A stretch of DNA of 64,000 nt from Paralichthys olivaceus (taxonomy: Eukaryota; Chordata; Actinopteri; Pleuronectiformes; Paralichthyidae), in NCBI RefSeq assembly GCF_024713975.1, contig NC_091113.1:12784501-12848500 (forward strand), given 5' to 3'. Numbering within the stretch: the first letter of the stretch is position 1; each line of letters begins with the position of its first letter. Shown here piece by piece: positions 12,074 to 30,385 of the stretch. Below the pieces are notes generated by a model. It had not been told where the DNA came from and did no database searches. It worked only from the letters and a program-made list of their open reading frames with translations. The translations under genes were made by a program, and so were the position numbers.

Positions 12074-12784
12074 ATGACGACAGAAAGAAACAGCAAAGCC
12101 CTGAAGGTAACACACAGCCAGAAATAATACTCTGTTTTATTATTTCTAGGAGAATGAGTCATGTTTATAGCCTTGGGCTATTTTTACAAGAGGGAAAATG
12201 GCAATGTTGGAAAGAGGTTTGACTCTCCTCCCAGTTCAGTTGCTCTTTAATGTCATTTGTTGATGTCCATCCCTTTTTTCCTCAATACTTCATCCAACTG
12301 CATCTTTTCTCTTCTTCTGTCCTCCACCTCTTCCCTTAAGGTGAAGCAGGAATGTGGCGAGAACGTGCCCTTCCTCTCAGACAGTGAGCTCATGTCCCTC
12401 ACGGTACGGGAGCTGAACCTCCACCTGCGCGGCATGTCCCGCGAGGAGATCCAGAAGCTGAAGCAGCGGCGTCGCACCTTGAAGAACCGGGGCTACGCCG
12501 CCAGTTGCCGGGTCAAACGGGTTTCCCAGCGCGAGGCCCTGGAGCAGCAGAAAATGGAGCTTCAGAGGGAGGTGGATAGGCTCGGTGCCGAGAACGCCGG
12601 TATGAGGAAAGAGCTGGAGGGCCTCGGTGCACGCCTGGCTGCTCTCCAGAGATTCGCCAGAGGTCTGGAGGCCGGAGGGGGCAACCTGCTGGCCACGGCG
12701 CCGCGCCTCAACACCGCCTCCGTCATCACCATCGTTAAGAGTCCACCACAGCCTCAGCAACAGAGAGAACACGAGCCGTCCTAG
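12074..12784 (+). CDS. maff: Small Maf bZIP transcription factor MafF
   Basis: Nuclear bZIP protein without a transactivation domain. It dimerises with CNC factors (NRF2, BACH, NF-E2 p45) or itself on MARE/ARE sites. Two coding exons, 12074-12106 ([11 protein letters not shown]) and 12341-12784, give 477 nt or 158 residues. The extended homology and basic region is intact ([20 protein letters not shown]), followed by a leucine zipper starting [15 protein letters not shown]. The C-terminus has the small-Maf signature ASVITIVKS and ends QREHEPS. I chose MafF over MafG/MafK mainly from synteny with tmem184b and csnk1e; sequence alone fits any small Maf. The 5' UTR exon starting at 12016 contains no upstream ATG before 12074. 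Confidence 0.93.
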
Positions 12785-13508
12785 AAGGAGCTGCTGGGAA
12801 CAGACTTGGGGAGGGATGCACAACCTGCAATGCAAACACACACACATTCTCACACATGCATACACCTGCAGGCATACGTGTACTATACACATGCTAAACA
12901 ATAGGAAGACAAATAGGAAAATTGCTAAATGCTTGTTTGCGTTGAGCCCCGTTACATTACGAAGTGCATCATTCAGAGCTGCGTGTGACACCATCAAAAT
13001 GACAACAGCTACTTTTAGTTTTCTAAAGCCACAGCTGAGAATTCATCCAGGACAAGTGGAGGGGTCCTCTACTTCATGCTATTTTTTTATAATGCTATAG
13101 CTTAGCCGACTGAAATTTACTCAAGTAGCTTTGTTGAGAAACTCAAGAGCTCAGTTTTGTTCAGAACAAGGCAGCAGGTGTAATGTGAGCGAGGCGTCGA
13201 GCACAGACGCGTGCACGTATGCACAGGATCCTCACAACTCGAAACCGTCGACTGACCGGACTCACTGGACTGAAGCCGAACAACCCAAACCAGAGTTACT
13301 GTACATCTCTCACCACTCAGCAAAAAAACCACCAGGGTGGAGCTGACGTATGCCATGCGCTGCTTCCTCCAGCTTGACAAACGTCTACATTCCTGGTACA
13401 GTTGTAGTCTGAAGCTAGTTAGTGTTTTCTCACAAGCAGCCCAGGGTCATGTGTTTCTGTTAGCATGCAAGAGAATGTCTCACAGTATGAATCACTTGGT
13501 CATTAACG

Positions 13509-13717
13509 CAGAGTTTCTCAACCTCCGCGTCATCTGATATCCAGGCAGGGGCCACGGGGGATTCCCCAGACTCCACACTCACATTCTGACATTTCCTTCA
13601 TTCTTTAAAAAAAAAAAAATAGCAGTATGCCACCCAACAGCTTTCTTAGATGAGGCCATGAGGATTTTGGAATTTAAAAGGTTTGACACACTCCAGAAAA
13701 ACGGTTGAGAAACGCTG
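13509..13717. mobile_element. hAT-like MITE inside maff 3' UTR
   Basis: A 209-bp unit begins CAGAGTTTCTCAACCTC and ends with the reverse complement of CAGCGTTTCTCAACCGT. These are near-perfect terminal inverted repeats of the hAT-Charlie style. A poly(A) run lies inside (13606-13619). No 8-bp target duplication is clear, so the insertion may be old. Confidence 0.68.
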
Positions 13718-14785
13718 TGTTCATGAATTCAAAACTGTACATGAAGTGAAATGTCTTAATTTTGGGTTTGTCAGTCTCCCTTCCTGTTCTTGCCCTTGGT
13801 TTGAGGAGAAAGTTTCATACTACTTGTGTACACACTTCCCACATTACTGCAGTGCCTTCAGTGTATGTCGGAGTTATGAGAATGGAAATGTCAGAGAGAG
13901 AAGGTTGAAAAACAGACTGTAATCGCTCCTTCTTACCTGTTCACCACCACACATTTTTCTTTACAATTCCTCCTGTTATCCCCCACCACTCGTTTCACAA
14001 TCCCTAATTTTGATACAGTTTGCTTCGGCTTCCCTCCTTTTTCTATATCTGCTAGACTCCCAACAACAGATGTTGGTCATTTTGCCAAAAACGTGTCAAA
14101 GCGGAGTCGCATCTGGTCGGTATTACACACTCAAAAACGATGCAAATCCTCTGCAAACATTCCCGGTTTTGTGTTTTTATTTGTAATGTTTGTATGTGCC
14201 GTTGAGAGACGAAAATGTTGAGTGACATTTATCAGAGATATATTCTATATTTTATTTGTATTTAAAGGTAGATATTATGAAAAAGACAAGCTAACGAGTG
14301 CTGTGATGTTCTGTTTTCAGACGTACTTACTTATGACTAGTCTGGGGATATTCTCATGTCTAATAATTGTGTTGTGTGGCGACGGTGATTACTTTGCGAA
14401 ATGTTAATTATTAGCTGTGTAGAAGTATGCTCAAAGCCAATGGCCATATTGCTGTATGATTTTTTTTTTGTGTGTGTGTTTTTTGCCATGTTTGTACTGG
14501 CGTGTCATAGTGGATTCTTGGAGGGATATTATTTTTCTATGATGGTTTATATGTTATTTGTGTGAGGAAAAAAATTAAGGTCACTTCTGAATTGGCCAGG
14601 CTGGGCAGAAACGGGATGTTGGGAGGGAAGGCGTTTAGAGAGAAAGATGGCGATGGGGAGGAGACGAAGGGCGAGGGTGTTGTCGGATGATGGAGAAAGA
14701 AAGTAGAAAGAAGGAAAAGGCGGACTGGGGAAAGAAGGTAGTGAGAGGTGGCGTTTGATTCACTTGAAAACCTCCGTCGGTCGCC

Positions 14786-14819
14786 GGCCTGTTTGAGTCG
14801 AGTCGAGCTCAAACAGGCC
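14786..14819 (+). other. Perfect 12-bp stem-loop in maff 3' UTR
   Basis: GGCCTGTTTGAG (14786-14797) is exactly complementary to CTCAAACAGGCC (14808-14819), with a 10-base loop TCGAGTCGAG that itself contains a tandem repeat. In the transcript this would fold stably. Function unknown. Confidence 0.85.
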
Positions 14820-15115
14820 TGGATCTCATGGAGTTTAGGCCACTGAATAGTGCTAGCAATATCATTTCTAAGCAGGCATTGTAACACATTAGACTGTGTT
14901 GACAAATAACTCCTTTAAGATATGAGGCATATATTTAGCTATATGAATATCAGTGTGGCAAAGCATTTATTCTCAATATTTTAATGTCTCACATCTGTCA
15001 ACTTGTGCTGGATGTTTTGTAATACTTGCAAAACAAAAATGGTCTTTGTATTTATTACCTGTATTTTTTCTATTGTGAAAATTTAAGTACATTGTCTATT
15101 TTAAATATTAATTAT

Positions 15116-15121
15116 AATAAA
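15116..15121 (+). terminator. maff poly(A) signal
   Basis: Canonical AATAAA, followed by the T/G-rich TTGTACATATTGTACAT, in the right place to end the maff 3' UTR. Confidence 0.75.
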
Positions 15122-15889
15122 TGTTGTACATATTGTACATAAAATGGTGCGTTTGTGACTGTCAGCTACAGGGCGGAAGAGGGACCTGCTGGATGTGTTG
15201 CACAATTTGTTACTCCTGATCAGAAGATAAAACTCAAGGTTAGAGTGCAAGTAAATAGTTTCGATCGTGGATGATTTAAAGTTAAAGATTAAACAAATGA
15301 GTTACTAACTTTATGACAAAGAAAAATTAATTCTTCTAATTCTTTTAAAGGAAATAAATCCGACAGTAAGGTCATTATCTCAATATTGGCCATACATGTG
15401 CTGCATGAATCTGCTGACTCAGGTACATGAGTGTTCATGTTTACTTGAGCTCAGCTGCCAAAGCCATGACGCTCTCCTGTGAGTGTCAGGGTTATTTCAG
15501 CTGCGGCCCTGCCGCCTTGTCCTGCCATGTTTTTACATGGTTCTGTATGTGCGCAGCATAATTTGAAAAGAAAAAATCCACATAATTCAAGGCAACAGGT
15601 CTAATCTGTTTCTTTCACTTTGACATTGGTGGTTTGTAAAACCCTTTCAGCAACATTTCATCTCGTTCACCAGCTCATTTTATTTTGTAGAGAGCTGATA
15701 CTTAGTTTTGCAGCATTAAGATGTGGACACACTGGTTCATAGCACTGTTACTTCAGTGAACTCATTCGTTACGGCAGACGAAAAAAAATACTGAGGCCAG
15801 CAGATTTAACATACCTGATTTTGGCAGCAAGGGGGTTATGGGAAATGTGCAACTCCTACAAATACCACTGAACAGATTAAATACCTCAG

Positions 15890-16060
15890 CCAAGGATGTG
15901 ATGTTTTCAGTGCTGTTTTTTCTATTTGCAGGATTAAACAGAAACCACTAAACTGATTTTTTTGAAATGTGTGTGTAAGGGTGGGGTATGGGCCAAGGAA
16001 GAACCTATTATTGATTGGAGTAAAGGAGGCAGATCCAGGATCTCTTTCTTTAACATTGTG
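15890..16060 (+). repeat. Teleost interspersed repeat, copy A
   Basis: Carries the string TATTTGCAGGATTAAACAGA, then GAAATGTGTGTGTAAGGGTG, GGGCCAAGGAAGAACC and GCAGATCCAGGAT. This matches a very common teleost repeat. The same family occurs in reverse at 21995-22090 and 28905-29000 in this window. Confidence 0.6.
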
Positions 16061-16424
16061 AGACTGGAGCCTTTTTCAAAATGTTGGTGAATTTCACAAG
16101 AAATAACGATATTTATGAAAAAAAAAGCAGGCATACTGAAGGGACTGTTATCTATGAGTGACTATGGTGTACGATCTGGAGCAGCTTGATTGAGTTTATG
16201 GGGACTGTTGGTCTCTAGTGTAATTATAAAAAGCTGCGTGTGAAATTAGAGCATTGGGACAGAACAGACATAATAAGAGAAGAATGTGTGAAAAACTGGT
16301 GGACGAGTGGAGAAGAACATGTATGATTCAACACATGCTCGACACTACATTGGTCTGTGTGAAATCTGGTTGAATAATCGATTTAGTAACATTCCATGGA
16401 CTGTTTTTGTCAACCAATCAAACT

Positions 16425-16580
16425 TAACAGTATAAATCACATTCATACAGAACGTCTTTACATAGAACTTTGTCTATTACACAACCATTGATTCTCTGTC
16501 AGCACAACCATCAGGGGCAAGAAGTTCAGAATCAAACTACCGACCTTCAGGTTAGGTGGACGACCCTCTGGAGCCACAGT
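16425..16580. repeat. Second copy of the repeat seen at 1790-1985
   Basis: Shares ATCACATTCATACAG, TTGTCTATTACACAACC, AATCAAACTACCGACCTTCA and GGTGGACGACCCTCTGGAG wording with the dmc1-intron copy and with the common teleost consensus as I remember it. It is decayed and lies between maff and tmem184b. Confidence 0.5.
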
Positions 16581-16676
16581 TGCCAGTTTGTGAACCGTGT
16601 GTTCAAAGGATGTGAATCAGATACAGATACTATTAGAAAAAACAAGAGGTTACGTTGAATACCAGACTAAATATCA

Positions 16677-16682
16677 TTTATT
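16677..16682 (-). terminator. Probable tmem184b poly(A) signal
   Basis: AATAAA on the minus strand, about 2.6 kb beyond the tmem184b stop. The intervening sequence 16683-19307 has no other recognisable gene and is best read as 3' UTR. A shorter UTR using another signal is possible. Confidence 0.45.
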
Positions 16683-17159
16683 ATTTCTTGCAGTATTTAT
16701 CCATTAGACATGAAAAAGTAGCATCATGAGCAGCTTGAATATATACAAAGAACTATAAAATCAAAATTCAACAAATTGCTCAAATAAAAAGACAGTAATG
16801 AAATGAAAATACAAAACTATGTCTTTGTTTCTCCCGTGCTTCCACATGCTGCATCAACAAGTGTATTTACAACAAGAGGCGACAGCGTTTTCTCAGCGAT
16901 GCTCATGTATTCATTTAATGAGAGCAGGTATGGCATTCAAAGTGCAGTGAGAGTGACACGTTATCTGCTTTTAAAGGAGGGAAACTTCCCTTTAGGAGCT
17001 GTAGTGCAAAAAATTATAATTCAAAACTTGCATCGAAATGGGTTTTAACATAATATCTACTGTGATAGGAAAGAACAGAGGAAAATGTCTGTGTCAAAAC
17101 ATATAGAAGCACATAAACAAATCTGTATCTGTTATGTTAAACATTTCAAATCCCAGAAG

Positions 17160-17207
17160 GGGATAATAATAATGATAATAATAATGATAATAATAATAAT
17201 AAAAATA
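17160..17207. repeat. (AAT)n-like microsatellite
   Basis: ATAATAATAATGATAATAAT-type run within the presumed tmem184b 3' UTR. Confidence 0.9.
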
Positions 17208-19307
17208 AGCAACCACCCAGTGACTCAGCAATGTCTAAAACATGGGCTCTGGCTTCCTCACTCAAACATGTTATCCCTCTGATTTAAAACTAATATTATG
17301 TCAAACAGAAGTAGAAATAAAAGAGACCAATGGCCACTACACACACACATGCACGCACACGCACGCACAAGAAAATCAAAGACTGGCCATCAGACAAAGC
17401 TCTTGTCTTCTGTTGTACATGCTCGAAGCTTAAAGTGAGTGATAACTATGAGTGGATATGTTGCTGTCTACTCCACACAGCCCCCTGGTGTTCATACAGC
17501 GCTACAGCCGAGCAGTGAAAGTAGTTACAGTAAACATGTTGGCAGACTTGCTATGACTCATTCAGATGAGTCAAGACCTCAAATTACGAGTTAAAAAATA
17601 ACCCCGCTCTAACTGCGGTGAAAGTAAATGAAAAAAAAAAGAGGACTGGAGAATAAAAGCAGCAGAAAAAAGAAACACTTTTTTACATTTTTAACTGTAT
17701 TGTCTAACATCAGAATAATTTGTGTTTTTTAAGCTTTTAAATTATCATCTCTCATGATAAGAACAGTATAATGTGCAAAAAAAACGTAGTTAAGCCAACA
17801 AGCAAAAAAAACTGAAAATACTGAAACTTTACTGGCAAACAACAGGTCACCACAGTGGTCAGGACAAATGCAGAAGACAAATGTGGACAGATTTGAGAAA
17901 TTCTTATGAATTCAGTCAGAACTTATCAGAGTCAGAGGTTGGGGAATTTTGTAAACTCAATTACTCAAACATATGAAGCCCCCTGGAGACATTTGGGGCA
18001 AAAGAATGACTTGTATCTTTCCCGCAATTATGTTCAAGGGGATTCCTTACAAACAAGCTTAAAGTCATACTGAAGAGTTTTTGATAACAAATCTGTGTGT
18101 GGGCATAATTAGCATTTGTAAATTTATTTGGTAAATTTGAAAATATCAACAAGAAGTTTCTTTGCATTGTCTGTGACACATTAATGATCTCCAGGGGGTG
18201 TTAAAGATGTTGGTGACTAAATCACGACTGGTTGAGCATGTTTAACTGTGGGACCTTGAACCGCCCAGTGGCACTAAATGTATAAAATATTCATTTCCTA
18301 TGATATTGTTTGTGTACAGACAACAAGCAGCTGAAGTTAGTGTTAACCTATGTTCCTCCTGCTTTCCCCTCGATCCTGTTAACCTACATCGTGGCCTGCA
18401 GAGGTCGACGGTCTGAGTGAGACAGCTCCAGCTCTAATCTCGGCCGTTCAAATAACGTTCCTATTAAACCAGTGTAATCCTGAGCGCCTCTGCTGCTGCT
18501 GCCCTTCACTCTTGCTGCCCACTGGAGCAGATGCACTGTATAATCTATAATCTGCTCTGCCTCACTCTTATCTGTTCATATATCAATACAACATTGATCC
18601 ATGTTTCCGACAGGTTTCCCTTTAAATCCATCGCCTCACTGCAGTGAAGGGCGTCCCTTAAAATCCCCAAAACAATTCATTAATTGGATAAATCCGTAAC
18701 GTTAATGCCGCAACAACAGCTTCTGTTTGAAGCACATAAATATATATTTGCAAAGCAACTTATCTCAAGTTTTTGTTAATTCATTTCTAAATATTCTTTG
18801 AGTTTATCAAATTAAAAGTTCTAAACTTTTACACAACTTTTATATTTTCCATTTCCAGTTTTCTAGTTCACCTCAACTATTCAAGTATTTTCATGACTGG
18901 AGTAAAAATTGAAATAGCCAGAAAACCACTCTGAACACAGAAGGAAAACAAGACTGAGCTAAAATATGAAGTTAAACTTCACCAAGCTTCTGCTTTTCAG
19001 TCAAATATATTCTATATGTAAGAAGTGTGCAACAAGTGAATCAATCAATCATTTTCTAGCCGGTGGTTTTAACACAAAATCAGCTCACAGAGTTCCAACC
19101 AAATGCTTGCAAAGTGTGGCTGCAGAAATGTGTACGCACAAAATTCCTTAGGTTCATTAAGTCTCAAAAACAAGGGAAACAAACACGACTCCACCAATCA
19201 CACACTACAGAGGACCAGCTGCACAGGAGCACCCAGTGCCATCCGCCATTAAAACATCAGTCTGAATAAGATTCAGCTGCGAAAGAGCCACTGCCTGTTT
19301 GTGCCGT

Positions 19308-25559
<6,252 letters not shown>

Positions 25560-26380
25560 CTGGAAAGGACACAGAGGACAGAACAGATGACACATCAGCC
25601 AAGTCACCCTCGGTGCACGTATTTGTAGATACGTGGAAACTACTGACTCTCTCTCAAACAGTGACAACACTGTGACACATCCACTAAGAATTAACATCCA
25701 TTTCCACCAGTAATCATCAACCTGGAATATAGATCCCACTCTCTCTGCTGTCAAAGCCATGTGTAATCTGAGATAGGAAGTCAGATAGAGGATAAACATA
25801 GACACATAGTAAGTCAACATTTCACCAAGAGTCAAGAATGTGAGCACGATAGTTACACAATAGCATTATTGTTGTTCTATAGGGAACACAAATCTGTTTG
25901 TCTTTTCATCTCCCAGAATGCTATTTGACTACAGCCAGCTAATATGCCCTTACATTTACTTTTCTGCTGTTTTAGGTGGAGCGAGTGATCTGGAAACAAA
26001 AAAAAAGCTTCAAGGTATTCCAGTATTTTGAGGCTGCAGTGATTCCTCCTTGTAGGATGGTTAAAAAAATAAAATATTTATTTTCTATAACTGAAGACAT
26101 CACTTAAAACCAAACCAAATCTAGTGTTGTCAATGTATGATATATGACAACAATAATTGTTGACCAGTGAGTCAAACACGGATCAGCTAACTACAGTCTG
26201 ACCAAATTCATTTCACAGGACTGGAAGTGGCCAAAAGACACGTTACATAAGCAGCAGCATGTCATTGTCTATACGATGACACAGTCATGTTCCTCAGGGT
26301 GCATTTGTTCTTGTACGCAGACAGACAGTTGCTTTAAAGCTTGGGGGGAGACAGAGACCTTGATGTTGTATCAATGAAGT

Positions 26381-26396
26381 GGGGGGGGGGGGGGGG
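26381..26396. repeat. Poly(G)16 run
   Basis: Sixteen consecutive G in the first tmem184b intron. Length is likely to vary or be mis-sequenced. Confidence 0.9.
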
Positions 26397-26734
26397 CAAA
26401 TAAACACACAATGCAAGACAAGGCAGAGATGACAACAATAAAAGAGTGGGTGCAAGTGCTAAAAATGGCCACTGACTGACAGTGACACCTATTATGTCTC
26501 ATAGGCAGAGTGATGATTGAAAGTCACACAGCACACAGAACAAATAGTGCAGACAATGATGGGCTGACATTATGCTACACCCCCCCACACACCACACACA
26601 CCATTCAGTTTCTTCACAAAACTGATTGTGTTAAGGAAAACTAATTGAATTGGGTGGTTTGGTTGAATGAATTAGGTTGTTTTAATGCATTCATACGTGA
26701 AAGAGTAATGTTTGTGTGTGTCGTCAAGGAATTA

Positions 26735-26958
26735 CTCGTGTGGTGGGGACCTAAATTTGTTCAGTCACATTATGGGGACTTGTCCTCCTTATAGGGGCAA
26801 AAGACAAGTCCGCAGAACGTAAACCATTAAATTTTCAGGTGAAGACATAAGATTAGGTTAGGTTTAGGCAAGTTGTTACTTAGGTTAGAGTAAGTCACAA
26901 GGAAAGCAATGTAAGTCAATGTAGTGTCCTCTGAGGTCATGGAGACAAACTGTATGTC

Positions 26959-26989
<31 letters not shown>

Positions 26990-27065
26990 CAGCAGGTCAT
27001 ATGTATTGGTTTGCCAGCATTCAGCAAATCCACATGTGAACAAGGAGAAGTGAAGGCATCAGCAT

Positions 27066-27099
<34 letters not shown>

Positions 27100-27200
27100 C
27101 CAGTGACATGATGCTGTGCTGGATTGAAAGGACATCTGTGTGTTTCATTTGAAAGGCAAAAAAGGTCACACACACACACACAGAGAGAGAGAGAGGAATA
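26735..27200. repeat. Teleost repeat plus (TG)n/(CA)n microsatellites
   Basis: Contains GTGGGGACCTAAATTTG, ATTATGGGGACTTGTCC, GGTTAGGTTTAGGCAAG and AAGTCAATGTAGTGTCCTC, the wording of a common fish repeat usually flanked by GT microsatellites. Here (TG)n(GA)n lies at 26957-26990, (CA)n at 27068-27098, and CA/GA at 27169-27196. Confidence 0.6.
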
Positions 27201-27471
27201 ATACATCAGAGGGGCATGGGGTCAGTAATAAAGCACAGCAACAGATGGGAAGGGGTGATGGGTTCAGGGTGTGTTGATCACACATAATAAGTCATTTAAA
27301 GGTCCGCAGACACTCTGGATTATCATGGAGCAACAACAACAGGATTCATTTTAGCAGAACAACACACAAACAACCGAGTCACGTGTGTTTCTACTCGGTT
27401 ACCAGAGGTTTTATTTGAATTCCTGCTGCGGGAGTCAGGAACTGATTGGGAACCAAAGTGAAGGGACTCAC

Positions 27472-27511
27472 CGTTACAGACCACAGCTCCCTGACGATCG
27501 TGTTTTTAAAC
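27472..27511 (-). other. tmem184b 5' UTR exon 2
   Basis: A 40-base candidate exon with acceptor CCTCAG before 27511 and donor AACG|GTGAGT at 27472. It has no ATG. It links the promoter exon (donor CCAG|GTGAGT ending at 27594) to the coding exon at 25559. Confidence 0.6.
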
Positions 27512-27593
27512 CTGAGGCGGAGGAGGACAACTCTGGTTAGTCGTGTGAATGAGTGTTGGTGTGATGGTAAAGTGTTTTAGAGGCGACACTCAC

Positions 27594-28005
27594 CTGGTTA
27601 ACGCGCTGCTGCTTTAAAGTCCTCCAGCAGACAAACTCACGACCATAAATATAAATAACCCACAAACGGCCTGAGTTCTTCTTCACCGTGGCTCCCCGGA
27701 CATCCACGCTGAGCCTTCCCGTGAACCTCCGCGTCTCCCAAACACCACCGCCCCCGCTGAAAGTTCGTGTCTCGCGTTGAACTCTGCGGCGTCATGAAAT
27801 GTGAGATTTGTGTCGGTGACTTCGCCTGAGGAAAGAGTTTGTGTAGTTACAGACGCGGACTCCGTCAGTCCTCTCCGCTCCGAAACGGGATTAACTGCAG
27901 CTCACCCTGGCCCCGCCTCTTCCGAGAGGACGAGCCGAGTCAACCAATCAGAGGCTGGTTTGCACACACCGCTGGGAGCATGTGCGGGTCAATCATTGGT
28001 CAAGC
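27594..28005 (-). promoter_or_regulatory. tmem184b exon 1 and promoter
   Basis: CpG- and GC-rich sequence ending in a clean donor at 27594/27593. Upstream are a GC box region (CCCCGCC, 27911-27917) and two NF-Y boxes: CCAAT at 27944-27948 and inverted ATTGG at 27995-27999, about 50 bp apart. Transcription would run leftward from about 27800-27900. Confidence 0.6.
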
Positions 28006-28904
28006 AACCAGGGGGCGTTCATTCACTCTACGAATAATCGGAAAAATCTGGAACAACAATTTAGATTTTTTTGTTGTTGTTCCACATGACGTCAGGTACG
28101 AAAAAAACACAAGAGACCTGATAACTAGGCAAATTATAAATGTAATAAAATAAATGAATTTATTATTTTAACTTGTATTTATTTGGAACATGTAAATTAA
28201 AAAAAGAGAAATTATTCAAACAAGTGAAAGAAAACGCAGAAGAAAGTATAATACACAACCAGTGATGAGAAAAAACAACATTTAATGATTGAATCTACTT
28301 GAATGAGAGGAAGTACAGATTTATTTAATCTCACCCCTTATCCGGCTTCCTATATATCTATGAACACCTGTGCTCTTTATTGTATATAAAGGCCATGAAA
28401 TGCATAGGATGTGAATAAAGAAATGTAAAGAGTAAAAAATACTTAAAGATGACAAAAAATAGGCAAGTGTCATCCCCAGAACTGTACATTGTACTGGCCA
28501 ATAAGAACATTTAGGCCACAATCTAGAAACATAATATTAGCAGATTCTTTTAGTTTTTGGTTTGTAGTTAGTCAGAAATTATTTATGTTTGTGAATTAGT
28601 AATAAAATGAATGATGATGGCTGCAGTGCTCTATTAGTCAGTCATGCAGTTGAACTAATTCTGTTCAGTATCAGAGCACTGGGACTGGAAAAGCTAAATG
28701 GAACGTGGCCACCATTGAAAACTACCCAGTTATTAATAGAACTTCTTCACAGCAGCCATTTTGACATGAGACAGCAGGTAAACACAGGCGATACTGATCA
28801 TGTTAGTAAGGACTCTGTTCTGTGGATAACAAGTCTTAAAAAATCAGATCCATGAATTATTTCCTGTGAAAACGGTGCAAATGTTGAAATCTTGCAATCC
28901 TGAG

Positions 28905-29000
28905 CTGGATACAAATTGAATGGATTCCTCCCTGACCCATATCTAATCCTTCCACCAAGTTTTGTGGAAATCTGTTCATTTGTTTTGTCTGTTATCTTGA
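28905..29000 (-). repeat. Teleost interspersed repeat, copy C
   Basis: On the minus strand: ATGAACAGATTTCCACAAAA, CTTGGTGGAAGGATTAGATA, TGGGTCAGGGAGGAATCC. The same family as copies at 15890-16060 and 21995-22090, and the closest of the three to the consensus I remember. Confidence 0.65.
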
Positions 29001-29287
29001 ATACAACAACAGGAATCTGCATTAAGAATATATATGAATGAGCAAATATGCCACCATCAAATGAAACACACAATCAGAAGTCTGTATAGGTTGTGTATAT
29101 TTTTTTTACTGGTTCAGAAAATATACACAAATATCATAGTAATAAAGTTGAAGCATGGTAAAGAAATGTACAGGACATCAGTCAGCTCCTTTCCCCTCGG
29201 TGACGTCTGTCCATCCTGACAGGTCTGGGCCAAAATATTAATGACAACCTTTCTGTCATTGTCTGCCACAGTGGAAACCAAAACAAA

Positions 29288-29289
<2 letters not shown>

Positions 29290-29322
<33 letters not shown>
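29290..29322. repeat. (CA)n microsatellite
   Basis: About 16-17 CA units, in the probable csnk1e 3' UTR or intergenic DNA. Confidence 0.95.
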
Positions 29323-29325
<3 letters not shown>

Positions 29326-30340
29326 TGGCGGACTCTGAAGGTAATTGTTTCACACTTGGCTCCAGGGCTCTCACGAGGTAAACAGTACTCTTCTCTCCAG
29401 CCTCATCTTTTCACAATCTGTCACATTCTGCCAAAAGTTATCTACATATTTTTACAGGTTTTATAAAACAAGAGAAAATGCAAACGTAATATAAGAAAAA
29501 TACAACAACAGAAGTTGTTCGCTACCGAGATCTTACAACGTCTTCTCATCACCCGGAGTTACGAGCAGGACTGAGGCTTCATCATATCGAACAATGCTTG
29601 AGACTGTCCTCAACTCAAAGCTGTCTTATTCTCCTTCTCGCTCTTTTACATTCACACAGCATCTTCTCCTCATCAGTCTCACCTCCGTTAAGACAAGCTT
29701 TGAACTGAAAGGTGGAGAATTCAGCCCCGCTCACTTTCTCCTCCTCTGTCCGCCTTCACTCCGACTCTTTAAAAGAAAGCTGAAGATGAATACTTAAGAC
29801 AATAACACACAGACAGACAGACAGACAGCGACACTCACTGATGAAAAGCAGCCTTGCTCCAAATTCAGTTGTCCCCTCCGTCTCATCTCCTCTTGCGTCC
29901 ATGTTTAAGCATTCTCTTGTCTATTAAAGGCCTAAATACACTTTATGTTTGTCTCCGTAGTTGTGTATATATTCATCTATGGTCAAGAAGCATCAGATGT
30001 TGCTCTCAAACATTAGCAGGTTGATAGATTTCTTTTTTTTTCATGTAAACCACAGAATAATTAAATTTTGTCCATTTTGTGCACTTTGATGTTTCTTTTT
30101 TTTTTTTTGCAGTTTGAGCCTCTGAGTCGATGGGCAGGCGAATGTGGGTGAAGAAGAGGCGGGACCTGTGTGTTGTTTCACCCCAGCCGCACCACAAAAA
30201 AGCAGCTCCAGCCAAGAGTCATTGTCACCTCAGCGTATCGCTGGCACGCTCAAACAGCACTGACACACACACGGATCGTCCTCGTCCCCGTAATGCCTCC
30301 TCCTCCTCCTCTTGCTCCCCCCACTCATTCATGTTTTCAT

Positions 30341-30385
30341 TCATCCGTTTGAAAAGTAAGGGGTACATCTGATACCCTGCAGCTG
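30341..30385 (-). CDS. Alternative terminal coding exon of csnk1e (candidate)
   Basis: A strong acceptor (pyrimidine tract then GTGCTTCAG at 30394-30386) opens an exon at 30385. If the stop-carrying exon 31128-31063 is skipped, the frame from ITASQ continues QLQGIRCTPYFSNG and stops at 30343-30341, giving a different C-terminus. If it is included, this exon is entirely 3' UTR. The acceptor is a CAGCAG tandem (3-base shift possible). This parallels the alternative C-termini of CSNK1D. Inference from splice signals only. Confidence 0.45.
   Translation of the reverse strand, partial: QLQGIRCTPYFSNG

Larger units (their letters stand above)
12785..15140 (+). other. maff 3' UTR
   Basis: Non-coding 2.3 kb tail of maff, from the TAG at 12782-12784 to the poly(A) signal AATAAA at 15116-15121. 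It contains a short CA-rich stretch (12836-12860), a hAT-like MITE (13509-13717), a strong hairpin (14786-14819) and several ATTTA-type words near its end. A single continuous exon is assumed. Confidence 0.7.
28010..30340. other. tmem184b-csnk1e intergenic region and probable csnk1e 3' UTR
   Basis: No gene is recognisable. The right part probably belongs to the csnk1e terminal exon starting at 30385. Minus-strand AATAAA words occur at 28320-28325 and 28376-28381 and could end it. A repeat copy (28905-29000) and a (CA)17 microsatellite (29290-29322) lie within. Confidence 0.45.

Noticed and set aside
12377-12997. 206-residue minus-strand open frame
   Set aside because: Antisense shadow of the GC-rich maff coding exon.
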